From the NCBI RefSeq assembly GCF_013364155.1, contig NZ_CP054916.1, forward strand, positions 2,045,001 through 2,109,000: 64,000 nucleotides of DNA. Reading direction: 5' to 3'. Position numbers and translations under genes: made by a program. Positions 1 through 9,222 of the stretch are shown here, one piece after another. The stretch is from Streptomyces sp. NA02950 (lineage in GTDB: Bacteria > Actinomycetota > Actinomycetes > Streptomycetales > Streptomycetaceae). Below the pieces are notes generated by a model. The model saw only the letters and a program-made list of their open reading frames with translations, searched no databases and had not been told where the DNA came from. The stretch's first letter is position 1; each line of letters begins with the position of its first letter.

Positions 1-681
1 CGGGATCCGGTGGCCCTTCTCGTCCCAGGGCTGGATCGACTCGGGGTGGGCGTCGATGAACGCCCGCGCCCGGGTGAGCATCTCCGCCGGGGTGTCCACC
101 ACCTCGTGCACCAGACCCGTTTCCAGGGCACGCCCGGGCGCGTAACGCTGGCCCTGGAGCAGCACCTTGAGCAGTGCGTCGGTGACCCCGAGCAGCCGGA
201 CGGTGCGGGCGACACCGCCACTGCCCGGCAGCAGGCCCAGGGTGACCTCGGGGAAGCCGATCCGGGAGCCGGGGGCGTCGAGGGCGACACGGTGGTGGCA
301 GGCGAGGGCGATCTCCAGACCGCCGCCGAGCGCCGAGCCGTTGATCGCGGCGACGAGGGGCTTGCCGAGGGTCTCCAGTCGGCGCAGACCCCGCTTGATG
401 CGCAGATTCGCCTCGAACATCTGCTGGGCGTGCTCGGGCCCGGCCTGGATCATGTCCTTGAGATCGCCGCCCGCGAAGAAGCTCTTCTTGGCGGAGGTGA
501 TGACGATGCCGCGGATGGACTCCCGCTCGGCCTCGGCGCGGTCGGCGACCGCGTCGAGGGAGGCGATGAACGCGGCGTTCATGGTGTTGGCGGACTGGTC
601 GGGGTCGTCGAGGACGAGGGTGACGACGCCGTCGTCGCCCCGCTCCCAGCGGATGGTCGAGGCGGTGGTGGTCTCGGTCAT
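1..681 (-). CDS. fadB: FadB-type fatty oxidation enzyme, enoyl-CoA hydratase part (C-terminus outside window)
   Basis: The 227 visible residues form a crotonase (enoyl-CoA hydratase) domain: oxyanion-hole segments FFAGGDLKDM near residue 70 and NGSALGGGLEIALACHHRVA near 115, then GFPEVTLGLLPGSGG with the family Glu. The frame is still open at base 1. In actinomycetes an enzyme that starts like this and sits directly downstream of a thiolase is usually the long multifunctional FadB-type protein with a following 3-hydroxyacyl-CoA dehydrogenase domain; that part is off the edge, so the full architecture is inferred. It would hydrate enoyl-CoA and oxidise the 3-hydroxyacyl-CoA. Fourth gene of the minus-strand beta-oxidation operon. 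The start ATG follows a GGAG-like site. Confidence 0.85.
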   Translation of the reverse strand, partial: MTETTTASTIRWERGDDGVVTLVLDDPDQSANTMNAAFIASLDAVADRAEAERESIRGIVITSAKKSFFAGGDLKDMIQAGPEHAQQMFEANLRIKRGLRRLETLGKPLVAAINGSALGGGLEIALACHHRVALDAPGSRIGFPEVTLGLLPGSGGVARTVRLLGVTDALLKVLLQGQRYAPGRALETGLVHEVVDTPAEMLTRARAFIDAHPESIQPWDEKGHRIP

Positions 682-728
682 GGCACGGTCTCCAAGGGGG
701 AAGGGAGGTCGGTCGGGGTCGGGGGTGG

Positions 729-1943
<1,215 letters not shown>

Positions 1944-1985
1944 GTCAGCAGCCTTTCGAGGGGGTGCGGGTTGAAGGCGGGGAGC

Positions 1986-3146
1986 TCAGTCGGCGAGCAC
2001 GGAGCGGCTGATGATCTCCTTCATGATCTCGGTGGTGCCGCCGTAGATCGTCTGGATCCGGCCGTCGGTGAACGCCTTGGACACCGGGTACTCCGTCATG
2101 TAGCCGTAGCCGCCGTGCAGTTGGAGACACCGGTCGGCGATCCGCTTCTGGAGCTCGGTCGCCCACCACTTGGCCATGGACGCCTGCACGGCGTCCAGCC
2201 CGCCCGCCGTGTGGTCGGTGATGCAGCGGTCCAGGAAGGCGCGGGTGACGGCGCACTCGGTGGCCATCTCGGCTATCTCGAAGCGGATGTGCTGGAGCCC
2301 CGCGAGCGGCCGTCCGAACGCCTCGCGCTCCTTGACGTACGCCGTGGTGAGCTCCAGGACGTGTTCGGCGGCGGCGATGGCGGAGACCGCGATGGTCAGC
2401 CGCTCCTGGGCGAGGTTGGTCATCAGATGGCCGAAGCCGCCGTTCAACTCGCCCAGCAGGTTGTTCTTCGGCACCCGGACGTCGTTGAAGAACAACTCGG
2501 CGGTGTCCTGCGCCTTCTGGCCGATCTTGTCGAGGTTGCGGCCGCGCTCGAAGCCCTCCGTACCGCGCTCGACGACGAGCAGGCTCAGCCCCTTGGCGCC
2601 GCCCTCGGGAGTGGTCCGGGCGACCACGATCACCAGATCGGCCAGGATGCCGTTGGAGATGAAGGTCTTGGACCCGTTGAGCACCCAGTGGTCACCCGCG
2701 TCGGTGGCGGTGGTGCGGATTCCCTGGAGGTCGGAGCCCGCGCCCGGCTCGGTCATGGCGATGGCGGTGATGAGCTCGCCCGAGCAGAAGCCGGGCAGCC
2801 AGCGGCGCTTCTGCTCCTCGGTGGCCAGTGACCGCAGGTACGGGCCGATCATGTCGTTGTGCAGCGGGATCGCGAATCCGGAGGCGCCCGCGCGGGCCAG
2901 CTCCTCGGAGATCACCGCGGAGTAGCGGTAGTCGTCGCTCCCGCCGCCGCCGAACTCCTCGGGCATCGCGAGGCCGAGCAGCCCCTGCCGTCCGGCCGCG
3001 CGCCACACCGCGCGGTCGACCACACCGTCCTGCTCCCAGCGCTCGTGACGCGGGGTCACCTCCTTCTCGATGAAGGTGCGGACGGTCTCGCGGAACGCGT
3101 CGTGCTCGGCGGTGAAGATCTGGCGCGTCAGGGGCGTGCGGCTCAC
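1986..3146 (-). CDS. Acyl-CoA dehydrogenase
   Basis: 386 residues from a GTG at 3146 preceded by GAGGAG; the start overlaps the stop of the upstream CoA-transferase gene (GTGA), so translation is probably coupled. Family features are the MTEPGAGSDL flavin-contact segment near residue 131, WVLNGSKTFISNG near 154 and the C-terminal LHGGYGYMTEYPV. The usual medium-chain catalytic Glu of IYEGT is Gly here (IYGGT); instead Glu248 in QERL matches the catalytic position of isovaleryl/long-chain-type dehydrogenases. It catalyses FAD-dependent alpha,beta-dehydrogenation of an acyl-CoA, passing electrons to ETF. The substrate is not determinable; next to an AMACR-like protein, a branched acyl-CoA is plausible. 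Confidence 0.92.
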   Translation of the reverse strand: MSRTPLTRQIFTAEHDAFRETVRTFIEKEVTPRHERWEQDGVVDRAVWRAAGRQGLLGLAMPEEFGGGGSDDYRYSAVISEELARAGASGFAIPLHNDMIGPYLRSLATEEQKRRWLPGFCSGELITAIAMTEPGAGSDLQGIRTTATDAGDHWVLNGSKTFISNGILADLVIVVARTTPEGGAKGLSLLVVERGTEGFERGRNLDKIGQKAQDTAELFFNDVRVPKNNLLGELNGGFGHLMTNLAQERLTIAVSAIAAAEHVLELTTAYVKEREAFGRPLAGLQHIRFEIAEMATECAVTRAFLDRCITDHTAGGLDAVQASMAKWWATELQKRIADRCLQLHGGYGYMTEYPVSKAFTDGRIQTIYGGTTEIMKEIISRSVLAD

Positions 3147-4312
3147 GACGGGTTCTCCTCGGTGGCGGTCTCGGTGGAGTCCCGCGGGAAGGCGATGCCC
3201 CAGTCGCGGGCCACCTCGGCGGCGTCCGCGCCGGGGCGCGCGGGCGCACGGCGCACCGCGCCGGGGGTGGCGGAGAAGCGCGGGGCGGGCGCGGGCTGGG
3301 TGATGCCGCTGTGGTCGGTGAAGGTGGAACGGGCGGCGAGATGGGGGTGTGCGGGGGCCTCGTGCAGCGACAGGACGGGTGCGACACAGGCGTCGGAGCC
3401 CTCGAACACCGCCGTCCACTCCTCGCGGGTGCGCTCCTTGAAACGGGCGGCGATGGCGGCGCGCAGCCTCCCCCAGCCGTCGAAGTCCTCACGGGGCGGG
3501 GCCTGGTCGGCGATCCCGAGCCGCTCGGTGAACTCGTCGTAGAACTTCCGCTCCAGGGCGCCGACGGCCATGTATCCGCCGTCGGAGGTCTGGTAGGTGC
3601 CGTAGAACGGGCAACCGCCGTCGAGGAGGTTGGCGCCGCGGCGGTCCTGCCAGCCCCCGGCGGCCATCATGCCGTGGATCACGGCGGTGAGATGGGCGGT
3701 GCCGTCCACGATCGCGGCGTCCACGACCTGGCCGGGGCCGCCCGCGCGGGCGTGCTGGAGGGCGGCGAGGGCACCGATGACGAGGTAGAGCGAACCGCCC
3801 GCGTAGTCCCCGAGGAGGTTGGCGGGGGCCACCGGCGGACCGTCGGCAGCGCCGATCATGCCGAGCGCTCCGGCGACGGCGATGTAGCCGATGTCGTGCC
3901 CGGCGGTCCGGGCGAGCGGCCCGTCCTGGCCCCAGCCGGTCATCCGCCCGTAGACCAGCTTCGGATTGCGCGCCAGACACGCTTCCGGCCCCACCCCGAG
4001 CCGTTCGGCGACCCCCGGGCGGTAGCCTTCGATGAGGATGTCGGCGCGCTCGGCGAGGTCGAGCACGGCGGCCCGGCCGGCGTCGGACTTCAGATCGAGC
4101 AGCACGGAGCGTTTGTTGCGGTTGGCGATGTCGTAGTCGGGGTCGATCCGCAGACCGCCGGTGCCGCCCGGCCGGTCCACCCGGAGGACATCGGCGCCGA
4201 GGTCGGCGAGGACCATGGCCGCGAACGGGCCCGGCCCGATCCCCGCCAGCTCCACCACCCGCACCCCGGACAGCGGGCCGCCCGTCTCCGCCACGTCCTC
4301 TGTCGCCACCAT
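3143..4312 (-). CDS. CaiB/BaiF family CoA transferase, alpha-methylacyl-CoA racemase-like
   Basis: 389 residues. His139 in the GHDIGY segment and Asp169 in GDYAGGS match the His/Asp catalytic pair of mycobacterial alpha-methylacyl-CoA racemase, and the AVGALERKFYDEF segment supplies the third conserved acidic residue. Known family members epimerise 2-methylacyl-CoA thioesters so that the (S)-form can enter beta-oxidation; related proteins are CoA transferases. It is the first gene of the operon, with its stop overlapping the acyl-CoA dehydrogenase start. The ATG at 4312 was chosen because residues before it are not family-like. A 20-bp AT-rich inverted repeat sits 13 bp upstream. Confidence 0.9.
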   Translation of the reverse strand: MVATEDVAETGGPLSGVRVVELAGIGPGPFAAMVLADLGADVLRVDRPGGTGGLRIDPDYDIANRNKRSVLLDLKSDAGRAAVLDLAERADILIEGYRPGVAERLGVGPEACLARNPKLVYGRMTGWGQDGPLARTAGHDIGYIAVAGALGMIGAADGPPVAPANLLGDYAGGSLYLVIGALAALQHARAGGPGQVVDAAIVDGTAHLTAVIHGMMAAGGWQDRRGANLLDGGCPFYGTYQTSDGGYMAVGALERKFYDEFTERLGIADQAPPREDFDGWGRLRAAIAARFKERTREEWTAVFEGSDACVAPVLSLHEAPAHPHLAARSTFTDHSGITQPAPAPRFSATPGAVRRAPARPGADAAEVARDWGIAFPRDSTETATEENPS

Positions 4313-4325
4313 CCGACCCCAAACC

Positions 4326-4345
4326 TTATGACAATTTTGCTGTAA
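4326..4345. promoter_or_regulatory. AT-rich inverted repeat upstream of the beta-oxidation operon
   Basis: TTA-N3-CAA and TTG-N3-TAA arms face each other across two bases, in a locally AT-rich patch within very GC-rich DNA. It lies 13 bp before the first gene of the operon, where it would overlap the promoter. Such sites are typical of TetR-type repressors of fatty acid degradation, but no regulator gene adjoins it. The operator role is inference. Confidence 0.4.
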
Positions 4346-4467
4346 CACCGCTGATGCTAAGAAGACGTGCCGTATTCCACAAGCCCCCTGGCCGGGCGGC
4401 GGACAGCGAAAGGCCGTGGCCCCGCCGGTCCTTGACCGACGGGCCCACGGATGGGTCCCTGGCGCCG

Positions 4468-4845
4468 TCAGTCCGCGTCGAGCTCCGCGATCAGCCGCTT
4501 GGGAGCGACCGCCCGATAGCTCTCCTCGACCCAGTCGCACAGCAGGTCGGCCCCGGGCGCGCCGTCGGCGAGCGGTATGGACACCCACCCGGACCGGCCG
4601 AGGCCGTAGCCGGTCGGGGCGGCGCCGGGCTGGGACATCGCATGGGCGTGGGCCGCCTCGTCCCGCAGCTTGACGGTGACACCGGGCGTACGGTCGCCGT
4701 CGTCCGAGCCGAGGAAAACGAAGATCTTCTTGTTGACCTTGACCACGGAGTCGCCCCAGGGGAAGTCCTCCCAGGCGCCGGGGAGGCCGAGCGCGAACGC
4801 GCGCACCGCGTCCCGTACCCGGCGCGGGTCCTTCGACGCGGCCAT
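4468..4845 (-). CDS. MmcQ/YjbR family protein
   Basis: 125 residues. The compact double-wing CyaY-like fold of the YjbR family is suggested by the N-terminal helix, then FPWGDSVVKVNKKIFVFLG and the C-terminal WVEESYRAVAPKRLI segment. Family members are often called DNA-binding, but the biochemical role is unsettled. The ATG at 4845 is preceded by an excellent AGGAGG; an upstream in-frame ATG at 4881 lacks one. Monocistronic, downstream of and on the same strand as NanT. Confidence 0.85.
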   Translation of the reverse strand: MAASKDPRRVRDAVRAFALGLPGAWEDFPWGDSVVKVNKKIFVFLGSDDGDRTPGVTVKLRDEAAHAHAMSQPGAAPTGYGLGRSGWVSIPLADGAPGADLLCDWVEESYRAVAPKRLIAELDAD

Positions 4846-4912
4846 CGGCTCCTCCTGCGGTGTGCGGTCCACGGCTGTCATGAAGTGACCGGAGGGACGC
4901 GACCCCGCGTCC

Positions 4913-6367
4913 CTAACCGGTCTTCTCCACGCTAGCCCCCGGCACCGACAACGGCCGCTCGGGCACGAGGTGGTCCGCGCCGCCCGACGGATCGGTGAGC
5001 CGCCCCAGCCGCCGTGGCACATCGGCACCCACCAGGACGATCACCACCAGTGTCAGCCCGAAGGTGAGCACCGCCAGCGCCCGCCCCAGCGGCATCCCCT
5101 CGGCCAGATCGGCGCCGAGCACCGGGGCCACCGCGCCGCCCAGCGCCCCGGTGTTGTAGACGAACCCGAGGGAGGCGGCCCGGGTCCGGGTCGGGAAGTG
5201 GCCCGCGATGTACTTGGGCAGGATGCCGGAGATCCCCTGGCTCAGGGCGAGCAGGAAGAACAGCAGCACGCCGAGGCCGACCAGACTGTCCTGCACCGCG
5301 AACACCGGGAAGACGAAGGCCAGCGAGGCCAGCAGGGTGCAGGCATAGGCCTTCCGGGTGCCCAGCCAGTCGCCCACGAAGCCCGCGAGCCAGCAGCCCG
5401 CCATGGTCCCGAACCCGGCGTAGAACATCACGTCCGTGACCTCGTCGGGCGCGTAACCCAGCTCCGACTTCAGATAGGTCGGCAGCAGCGCCTGGATCGG
5501 CCAGCTGTAGAGGAACGCGCAGAACACCGTGGCCACCAGCGCCGTGTACAGCAGCCGGCCGCGCCGTCCGCCGAGCTGCGCGGCGAAGGCCAGCAGACAC
5601 CCCGTCGCCAGCAGCGACAGCGGCCAGCGCCACCCGGCGCCCACCGGGGTGAAGACGCAGAACAGCGCGGCGCTCGCGGCCGCCGCCAGGGCGGTGTTGG
5701 CCCAGGCGCGCCACCGGCCGGTGAACAGCGGGGCGAAGGGGTTGGGGCGCGCGTCGTCCGCCGCCACGTCCTGGCGCCAGTCCGCGGCCTCGGGGAGGGC
5801 GCGCCGTACCCACAGCGCGACGAACACCGGCAGTACGCCGATCCAGAACATCCAGCGCCAGCCCCAGTGCGGTACCACCCACTTGTAGAGCTCGGAGGCG
5901 AGGATGGTGCCGCCCGCGTAGCCGGAGATGAGAAAGCCGGAGGCGCGGTTGCGCAGCCGGGCGGGCCAGCTCTCCAGGACGTAGGTGGCGCTGGCACTGT
6001 ACTCACCAGCCATGCCCATGCCAATCAGCAGCCGGGCGGTGAAGAGGCTGAAGTAGTTCCAGGCGAAGCCACAGGCGAAGGTGCCCAGCGAGTAGAGCAG
6101 AATGCTGGCGATCATGGCCGGTTTGCGGCCGTAGCGGTCGCCCATCGCGCCCAGCAGCGCACCGCCGAGCCAGCGGGTGATGAAGGCACCGGAGACCAGG
6201 CTCGCCGCGGACGCCGTGCTGAGGTCGAACTCCTCGGCGATCTCGGTCAGTACGAGGGTGATCAGGACGAAGTCGAAGCCGTCCAGCAGATAGCCGATCC
6301 AGGCGGCGGCCAGGGACTTCCACTGGCCACGGGAGACCTCCCGGTACCAGGGTCCGGTGGCGGTCAT
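4913..6367 (-). CDS. nanT: MFS transporter, NanT-like (sialic acid/sugar acid:H+ symporter)
   Basis: 484 residues with about 12 to 14 hydrophobic segments. The N-terminus (PWYREVSRGQWKSLAAAW, then GYLLDGFDFVLITLVLTE) follows the pattern of Escherichia coli NanT closely, including the central insertion between the two halves. MFS motif A is GAMGDRYGRKP near residue 78. Its ATG overlaps the stop of the aldolase gene (ATGA), so the two are translationally coupled. Uptake of N-acetylneuraminate is the likely role, with the aldolase splitting it; no other nan or nag genes are present. Lactate or other acid specificity within the same subfamily cannot be excluded. Confidence 0.82.
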   Translation of the reverse strand: MTATGPWYREVSRGQWKSLAAAWIGYLLDGFDFVLITLVLTEIAEEFDLSTASAASLVSGAFITRWLGGALLGAMGDRYGRKPAMIASILLYSLGTFACGFAWNYFSLFTARLLIGMGMAGEYSASATYVLESWPARLRNRASGFLISGYAGGTILASELYKWVVPHWGWRWMFWIGVLPVFVALWVRRALPEAADWRQDVAADDARPNPFAPLFTGRWRAWANTALAAAASAALFCVFTPVGAGWRWPLSLLATGCLLAFAAQLGGRRGRLLYTALVATVFCAFLYSWPIQALLPTYLKSELGYAPDEVTDVMFYAGFGTMAGCWLAGFVGDWLGTRKAYACTLLASLAFVFPVFAVQDSLVGLGVLLFFLLALSQGISGILPKYIAGHFPTRTRAASLGFVYNTGALGGAVAPVLGADLAEGMPLGRALAVLTFGLTLVVIVLVGADVPRRLGRLTDPSGGADHLVPERPLSVPGASVEKTG

Positions 6368-7302
6368 GGCAACAGCCCCCCTTCCTCGAGGACATGACGC
6401 ACGGTCTTGACGGCCGCGTCGCCCAGCGGCACCTGGGGCGCGACGGTCGCCGGGCAGTCGATGACGCCCATCAGATGCAGCGCGGCCTTGAAACCTCCCA
6501 GCGCCGATGAACTTCCGCCCATCAGCGCCGGATCACCGGCATCGGTGAGGGCGAAGAGCGCGGCCAGCCGGTCCTGTTCGGCCGCGGCCCGGTCCCAGCG
6601 CCCGGCGCGGGCGTACCCGTACAGCCGGACGTAGCCGTCCGGGTCGACGTTGGCCAGCCCCGGGACCACCCCGTGGGCACCGGCCAGCAGGGCGCCGTCC
6701 ACGGTCAGCTCGGACCCGGTGAGCACGGAGAACTCCGCGTCCAGCCCGCGGCGGCGCACCTCCACGAGCAGCCGGCGCAGCGCACCGTCGTCACCGCTGC
6801 TGTCCTTGAGCCCGGCGAGGGTGCCGTCGGCGGCCAGCGGCAGAACGGTCCCGGCGGTCAGCTTGGCGTGGACCGAGACCGGGATGTCGTACGCGAAGAG
6901 CGGCAGCCCGGCACCGTCGCGCAGCCGCCGGAAGTGGTCGGCGATCTCCACCGGATGGGTGCGGGTGTAGAACGGCGCGGTGGCCACGATCCCGTCCGCG
7001 CCCAGCCCGGCGGCGGTCCGGGCCTGGTCCAGCACCCGTGCCGTGGTCATGTCGATCGCACCGGCGAGCACCGGCACCTGACCGCGCGCCACCCCGATCA
7101 CCGTCTCCAGGACGGTGCGGCGCGCGCGGTCGTCCAGATAGGCGGCCTCACCGCTGGAGCCGAGCGCGAACAGCGCGCTCACCCCCGCGCCGATCAGCCG
7201 CTCGGCGAGGGCGGCCAGGGAGCGGGTGTCGATCGCGCCGGTGGGGGTGAGCGGGGTGCACAGCGGCGGAACGACACCGGTGAGCGGAGCCGGAAGACTC
7301 AT
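6364..7302 (-). CDS. DHDPS/N-acetylneuraminate lyase family aldolase
   Basis: 312 residues forming a TIM-barrel class I aldolase of the DapA/NanA superfamily. The GSSGE phosphate/carboxylate loop is at residues 49-52, Tyr138 lies in FAYDIP and the Schiff-base Lys166 in AGLKDSSG. It cleaves or condenses pyruvate with an aldehyde. It is first in the operon with NanT, which argues for sialic acid or a related 2-keto acid rather than lysine biosynthesis; the sequence is not especially close to E. coli NanA, so I leave the symbol blank. A GTG one codon upstream (7305) is an alternative start. Confidence 0.85.
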   Translation of the reverse strand: MSLPAPLTGVVPPLCTPLTPTGAIDTRSLAALAERLIGAGVSALFALGSSGEAAYLDDRARRTVLETVIGVARGQVPVLAGAIDMTTARVLDQARTAAGLGADGIVATAPFYTRTHPVEIADHFRRLRDGAGLPLFAYDIPVSVHAKLTAGTVLPLAADGTLAGLKDSSGDDGALRRLLVEVRRRGLDAEFSVLTGSELTVDGALLAGAHGVVPGLANVDPDGYVRLYGYARAGRWDRAAAEQDRLAALFALTDAGDPALMGGSSSALGGFKAALHLMGVIDCPATVAPQVPLGDAAVKTVRHVLEEGGLLP

Positions 7303-7401
7303 CACAACCCAGCTTTCTGAACGCGGGCGGCCTGGGGCCCGGACGGATGGCCGATGCGACACCTGACGCCCCGCCACAACCGCCGAAATAGCGGGCAATA
7401 G

Positions 7402-7416
7402 GGACGTGGGACGTCC
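7402..7416. promoter_or_regulatory. 15-bp palindrome upstream of the aldolase/nanT operon
   Basis: Perfect 6-bp arms GGACGT and ACGTCC around GGG. It lies 100 bp upstream of the aldolase start and 123 bp upstream of the divergent DUF1203 gene. A closely similar palindrome (AGACAT-GGG-ATGTCT) precedes the sialidase gene at 46278. The architecture resembles GntR/LacI-type operators; the binding protein is unknown. Confidence 0.45.
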
Positions 7417-7538
7417 TATGTCGGGGCTGAATCTCGCTCAGCGCCGACACCGCTGTCAAGTACTCCGTCGGCCGGAGCCACCCGGCCCCCAGCGCGGCGT
7501 CCGAATACCGCCAGCCCCGGCCGCGTTCCCCGCCCAGC

Positions 7539-8078
7539 ATGAGACATATGAACGACAACAACACGCCCGAGAGGCACACCCCGGGGCACGAGACGCGGTA
7601 CGAGCTGCGGGCCATCGCGCCCGAGGCACTGAAGCGGCTGCGGATCACCGACGACGCGGACCGTCCGCCCCGCGTCGTGGTGGAGGACGAGAACGGCGAC
7701 TCACCGCTGCGCTGCTGCCTGGGCCGCAGCAGACCGCACGAGACCATCGTGCTCATCTCGTACGCCCCGCTTCTGCGCTGGGCACTGGACTCCGGCGCCG
7801 ATCCGGGCCCGTACGACGAGACCGGTCCGGTCTTCATCCACCGCGAGGAGTGCGACGGCTTCACGGGCCCCGGCGTTCCCGACGGCCTCCGCGGCGAGCG
7901 GCGGGTGCTGCGGGCCTACTCCGCCGACGGCTCCATCCTGGGCGGACTGCTGCTGGACGGCGGCACACCGACGATCGAGGAGGGGCTCGACCGGCTCTAC
8001 CGCGATCCGCGGGTGGCGGCGGTCCATGTGCGCGGCGTGGAGTACGGCTGCTTCCTGGCCGAGACCCGGCGCCTGTGA
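7539..8078 (+). CDS. DUF1203 family protein
   Basis: 179 residues. The family pattern is visible: a Cys-containing LRCCLGRSRPHETIVLISY segment near residue 57, then GPVFIHREEC near 91 and a C-terminal VHVRGVEYGC. The function is unknown; I see no catalytic signature. ATG at 7539 or 7548 are both possible and neither has a strong ribosome binding site. It ends 19 bp before the stop of the convergent endonuclease V gene. Confidence 0.78.
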   Translation: MRHMNDNNTPERHTPGHETRYELRAIAPEALKRLRITDDADRPPRVVVEDENGDSPLRCCLGRSRPHETIVLISYAPLLRWALDSGADPGPYDETGPVFIHREECDGFTGPGVPDGLRGERRVLRAYSADGSILGGLLLDGGTPTIEEGLDRLYRDPRVAAVHVRGVEYGCFLAETRRL

Positions 8079-8097
8079 CGACCGGGCGCGCCCGCGG

Positions 8098-8841
8098 CTA
8101 GGTGCGCGGGGCCCGTGCGCCGGCCAGCGCCCGGCGGCACAGCGCGTCGGCGCGCCGGGTGGTCTCGGGCTGCCGGTAGTCGCGGGCGAGGTGGAGGGTG
8201 TGGGCGCAGGCGCCGTCGAGGTCGACCCGGTGGCCGACCGAGACGAACACCGGCTTCACCCCGTCCCGGGTGCGCAGCGCCCGGCCGACCTCCTCGTCCC
8301 CGTCCAGCAGCGGTGACCAGTCGCCGCGGTGCGGTCCGGGGTCGGTGTGGCGGAAGGTGAAGGGGTTCTTGGCGACGCCGATGACCGGGAGCCCGGTGAG
8401 CACCCCCAGATGGCTGGCCAGCCCGAAGCGGCGGGGGTGGGCCAGTCCGTAGCCGTCGCACACCACCAGCTCCGGACGGTGACCGGCCCGGTCGAGGGCG
8501 CCGAGCGCCTCCAGGACGGCCGGTATCTCACGGAACGCCAGCAGTCCCGGCACATAGGGGAAGGTGACCGGTCCGACCGCCGTCGCCTCCCCGACGACCG
8601 CCAGGGTGCGGGGGTCCAGGGCCACGGCGGCGGCCGCGACCACCCCGCGCTCGTCGTCGTAGGCCACGTCCACCCCGGCCACCGGGCCCGCGCCCGCACC
8701 GGGCGCGGGCACCTCCCCGACGGTCACGACGGACGCCCGGAGCCGCTGCTGAACGGCGGTCGCCTCGGCCCCGGTCGTGGGCCAGTCGGCAGGCAGCTCA
8801 TAACGCGGCAGGTCAGGGTGGGGAGGGTAGGCACTGGTCAT
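8098..8841 (-). CDS. nfi: Endonuclease V (deoxyinosine 3' endonuclease)
   Basis: 247 residues. Family motifs in order: VAGVDVAY with the first metal-binding Asp, the damage-wedge segment PYVPGLLAFRE with the conserved Glu, CDGYGLAHPRRFGLASHLGV with the second Asp, and KPVFVSVGHRVDL with the active-site His. It nicks DNA one base 3' of deaminated adenine (hypoxanthine). The ATG start at 8841 is 27 bp from the divergent YciI gene, so the promoters must overlap. Confidence 0.93.
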   Translation of the reverse strand: MTSAYPPHPDLPRYELPADWPTTGAEATAVQQRLRASVVTVGEVPAPGAGAGPVAGVDVAYDDERGVVAAAAVALDPRTLAVVGEATAVGPVTFPYVPGLLAFREIPAVLEALGALDRAGHRPELVVCDGYGLAHPRRFGLASHLGVLTGLPVIGVAKNPFTFRHTDPGPHRGDWSPLLDGDEEVGRALRTRDGVKPVFVSVGHRVDLDGACAHTLHLARDYRQPETTRRADALCRRALAGARAPRT

Positions 8842-8855
8842 CGTGGGCACCACGC

Positions 8856-8861
8856 TACTAT
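8856..8861 (+). promoter_or_regulatory. Putative -10 element for a leaderless transcript
   Basis: TACTAT ends 7 nt before the ATG of the YciI gene. There is no ribosome binding site, so transcription probably begins at or next to the start codon. No good -35 is seen. Confidence 0.4.
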
Positions 8862-8868
8862 CCCGATC

Positions 8869-9168
8869 ATGTTCATACTGGACGTGACCTACACCGCCCC
8901 GCTCGACCGCGTCGAGGCCCTGCTCCCCCAGCACATCGCCTGGCTGGACGAGCAGTACGCGGCGGGCGTCTTCATCGCCTCCGGCCGCAAGGAGCCACGC
9001 GTGGGCGGGGTCATCCTGGCGGTCGGCGACGACCGCGCGGGGATCGAGGAACTGGTGACGTCCGATCCGTTCTCGCTCGCGGGGGTGGGCGAGTACACGA
9101 TCACGGAGTTCATCGCCACCAAGACGGCCCCGGCACTGGAGCCCTACCGCCAGCAGCCGGCCGGCTGA
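8869..9168 (+). CDS. YciI-like protein
   Basis: 99 residues with the ferredoxin-like YciI/YCII fold: the N-terminal strand MFILDVTYTAPLDRVEALLP, the conserved HIAWLDEQYAAGVF helix and the DPFSLAGVGEYTITEF ending. The conserved His20 and Asp63 of DPF are present. YciI proteins are small dimeric enzymes or accessory proteins, mostly of unknown substrate. Start assigned at ATG 8869; the message looks leaderless. Convergent with the Asp-box protein across a GC hairpin. Confidence 0.88.
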   Translation: MFILDVTYTAPLDRVEALLPQHIAWLDEQYAAGVFIASGRKEPRVGGVILAVGDDRAGIEELVTSDPFSLAGVGEYTITEFIATKTAPALEPYRQQPAG

Positions 9169-9188
9169 CCGCCCCGCTGTCCGCCGGG

Positions 9189-9201
9189 CCCCGTGACGGG
9201 G
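9189..9201. terminator. GC-rich hairpin between convergent genes
   Basis: CCCCG-TGA-CGGGG stem-loop between the YciI gene and the convergent Asp-box protein. No U-tract is present, as is common in Streptomyces terminators. Confidence 0.35.
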
Positions 9202-9222
9202 CGGGGTCCGGCGGCCGTCTCG

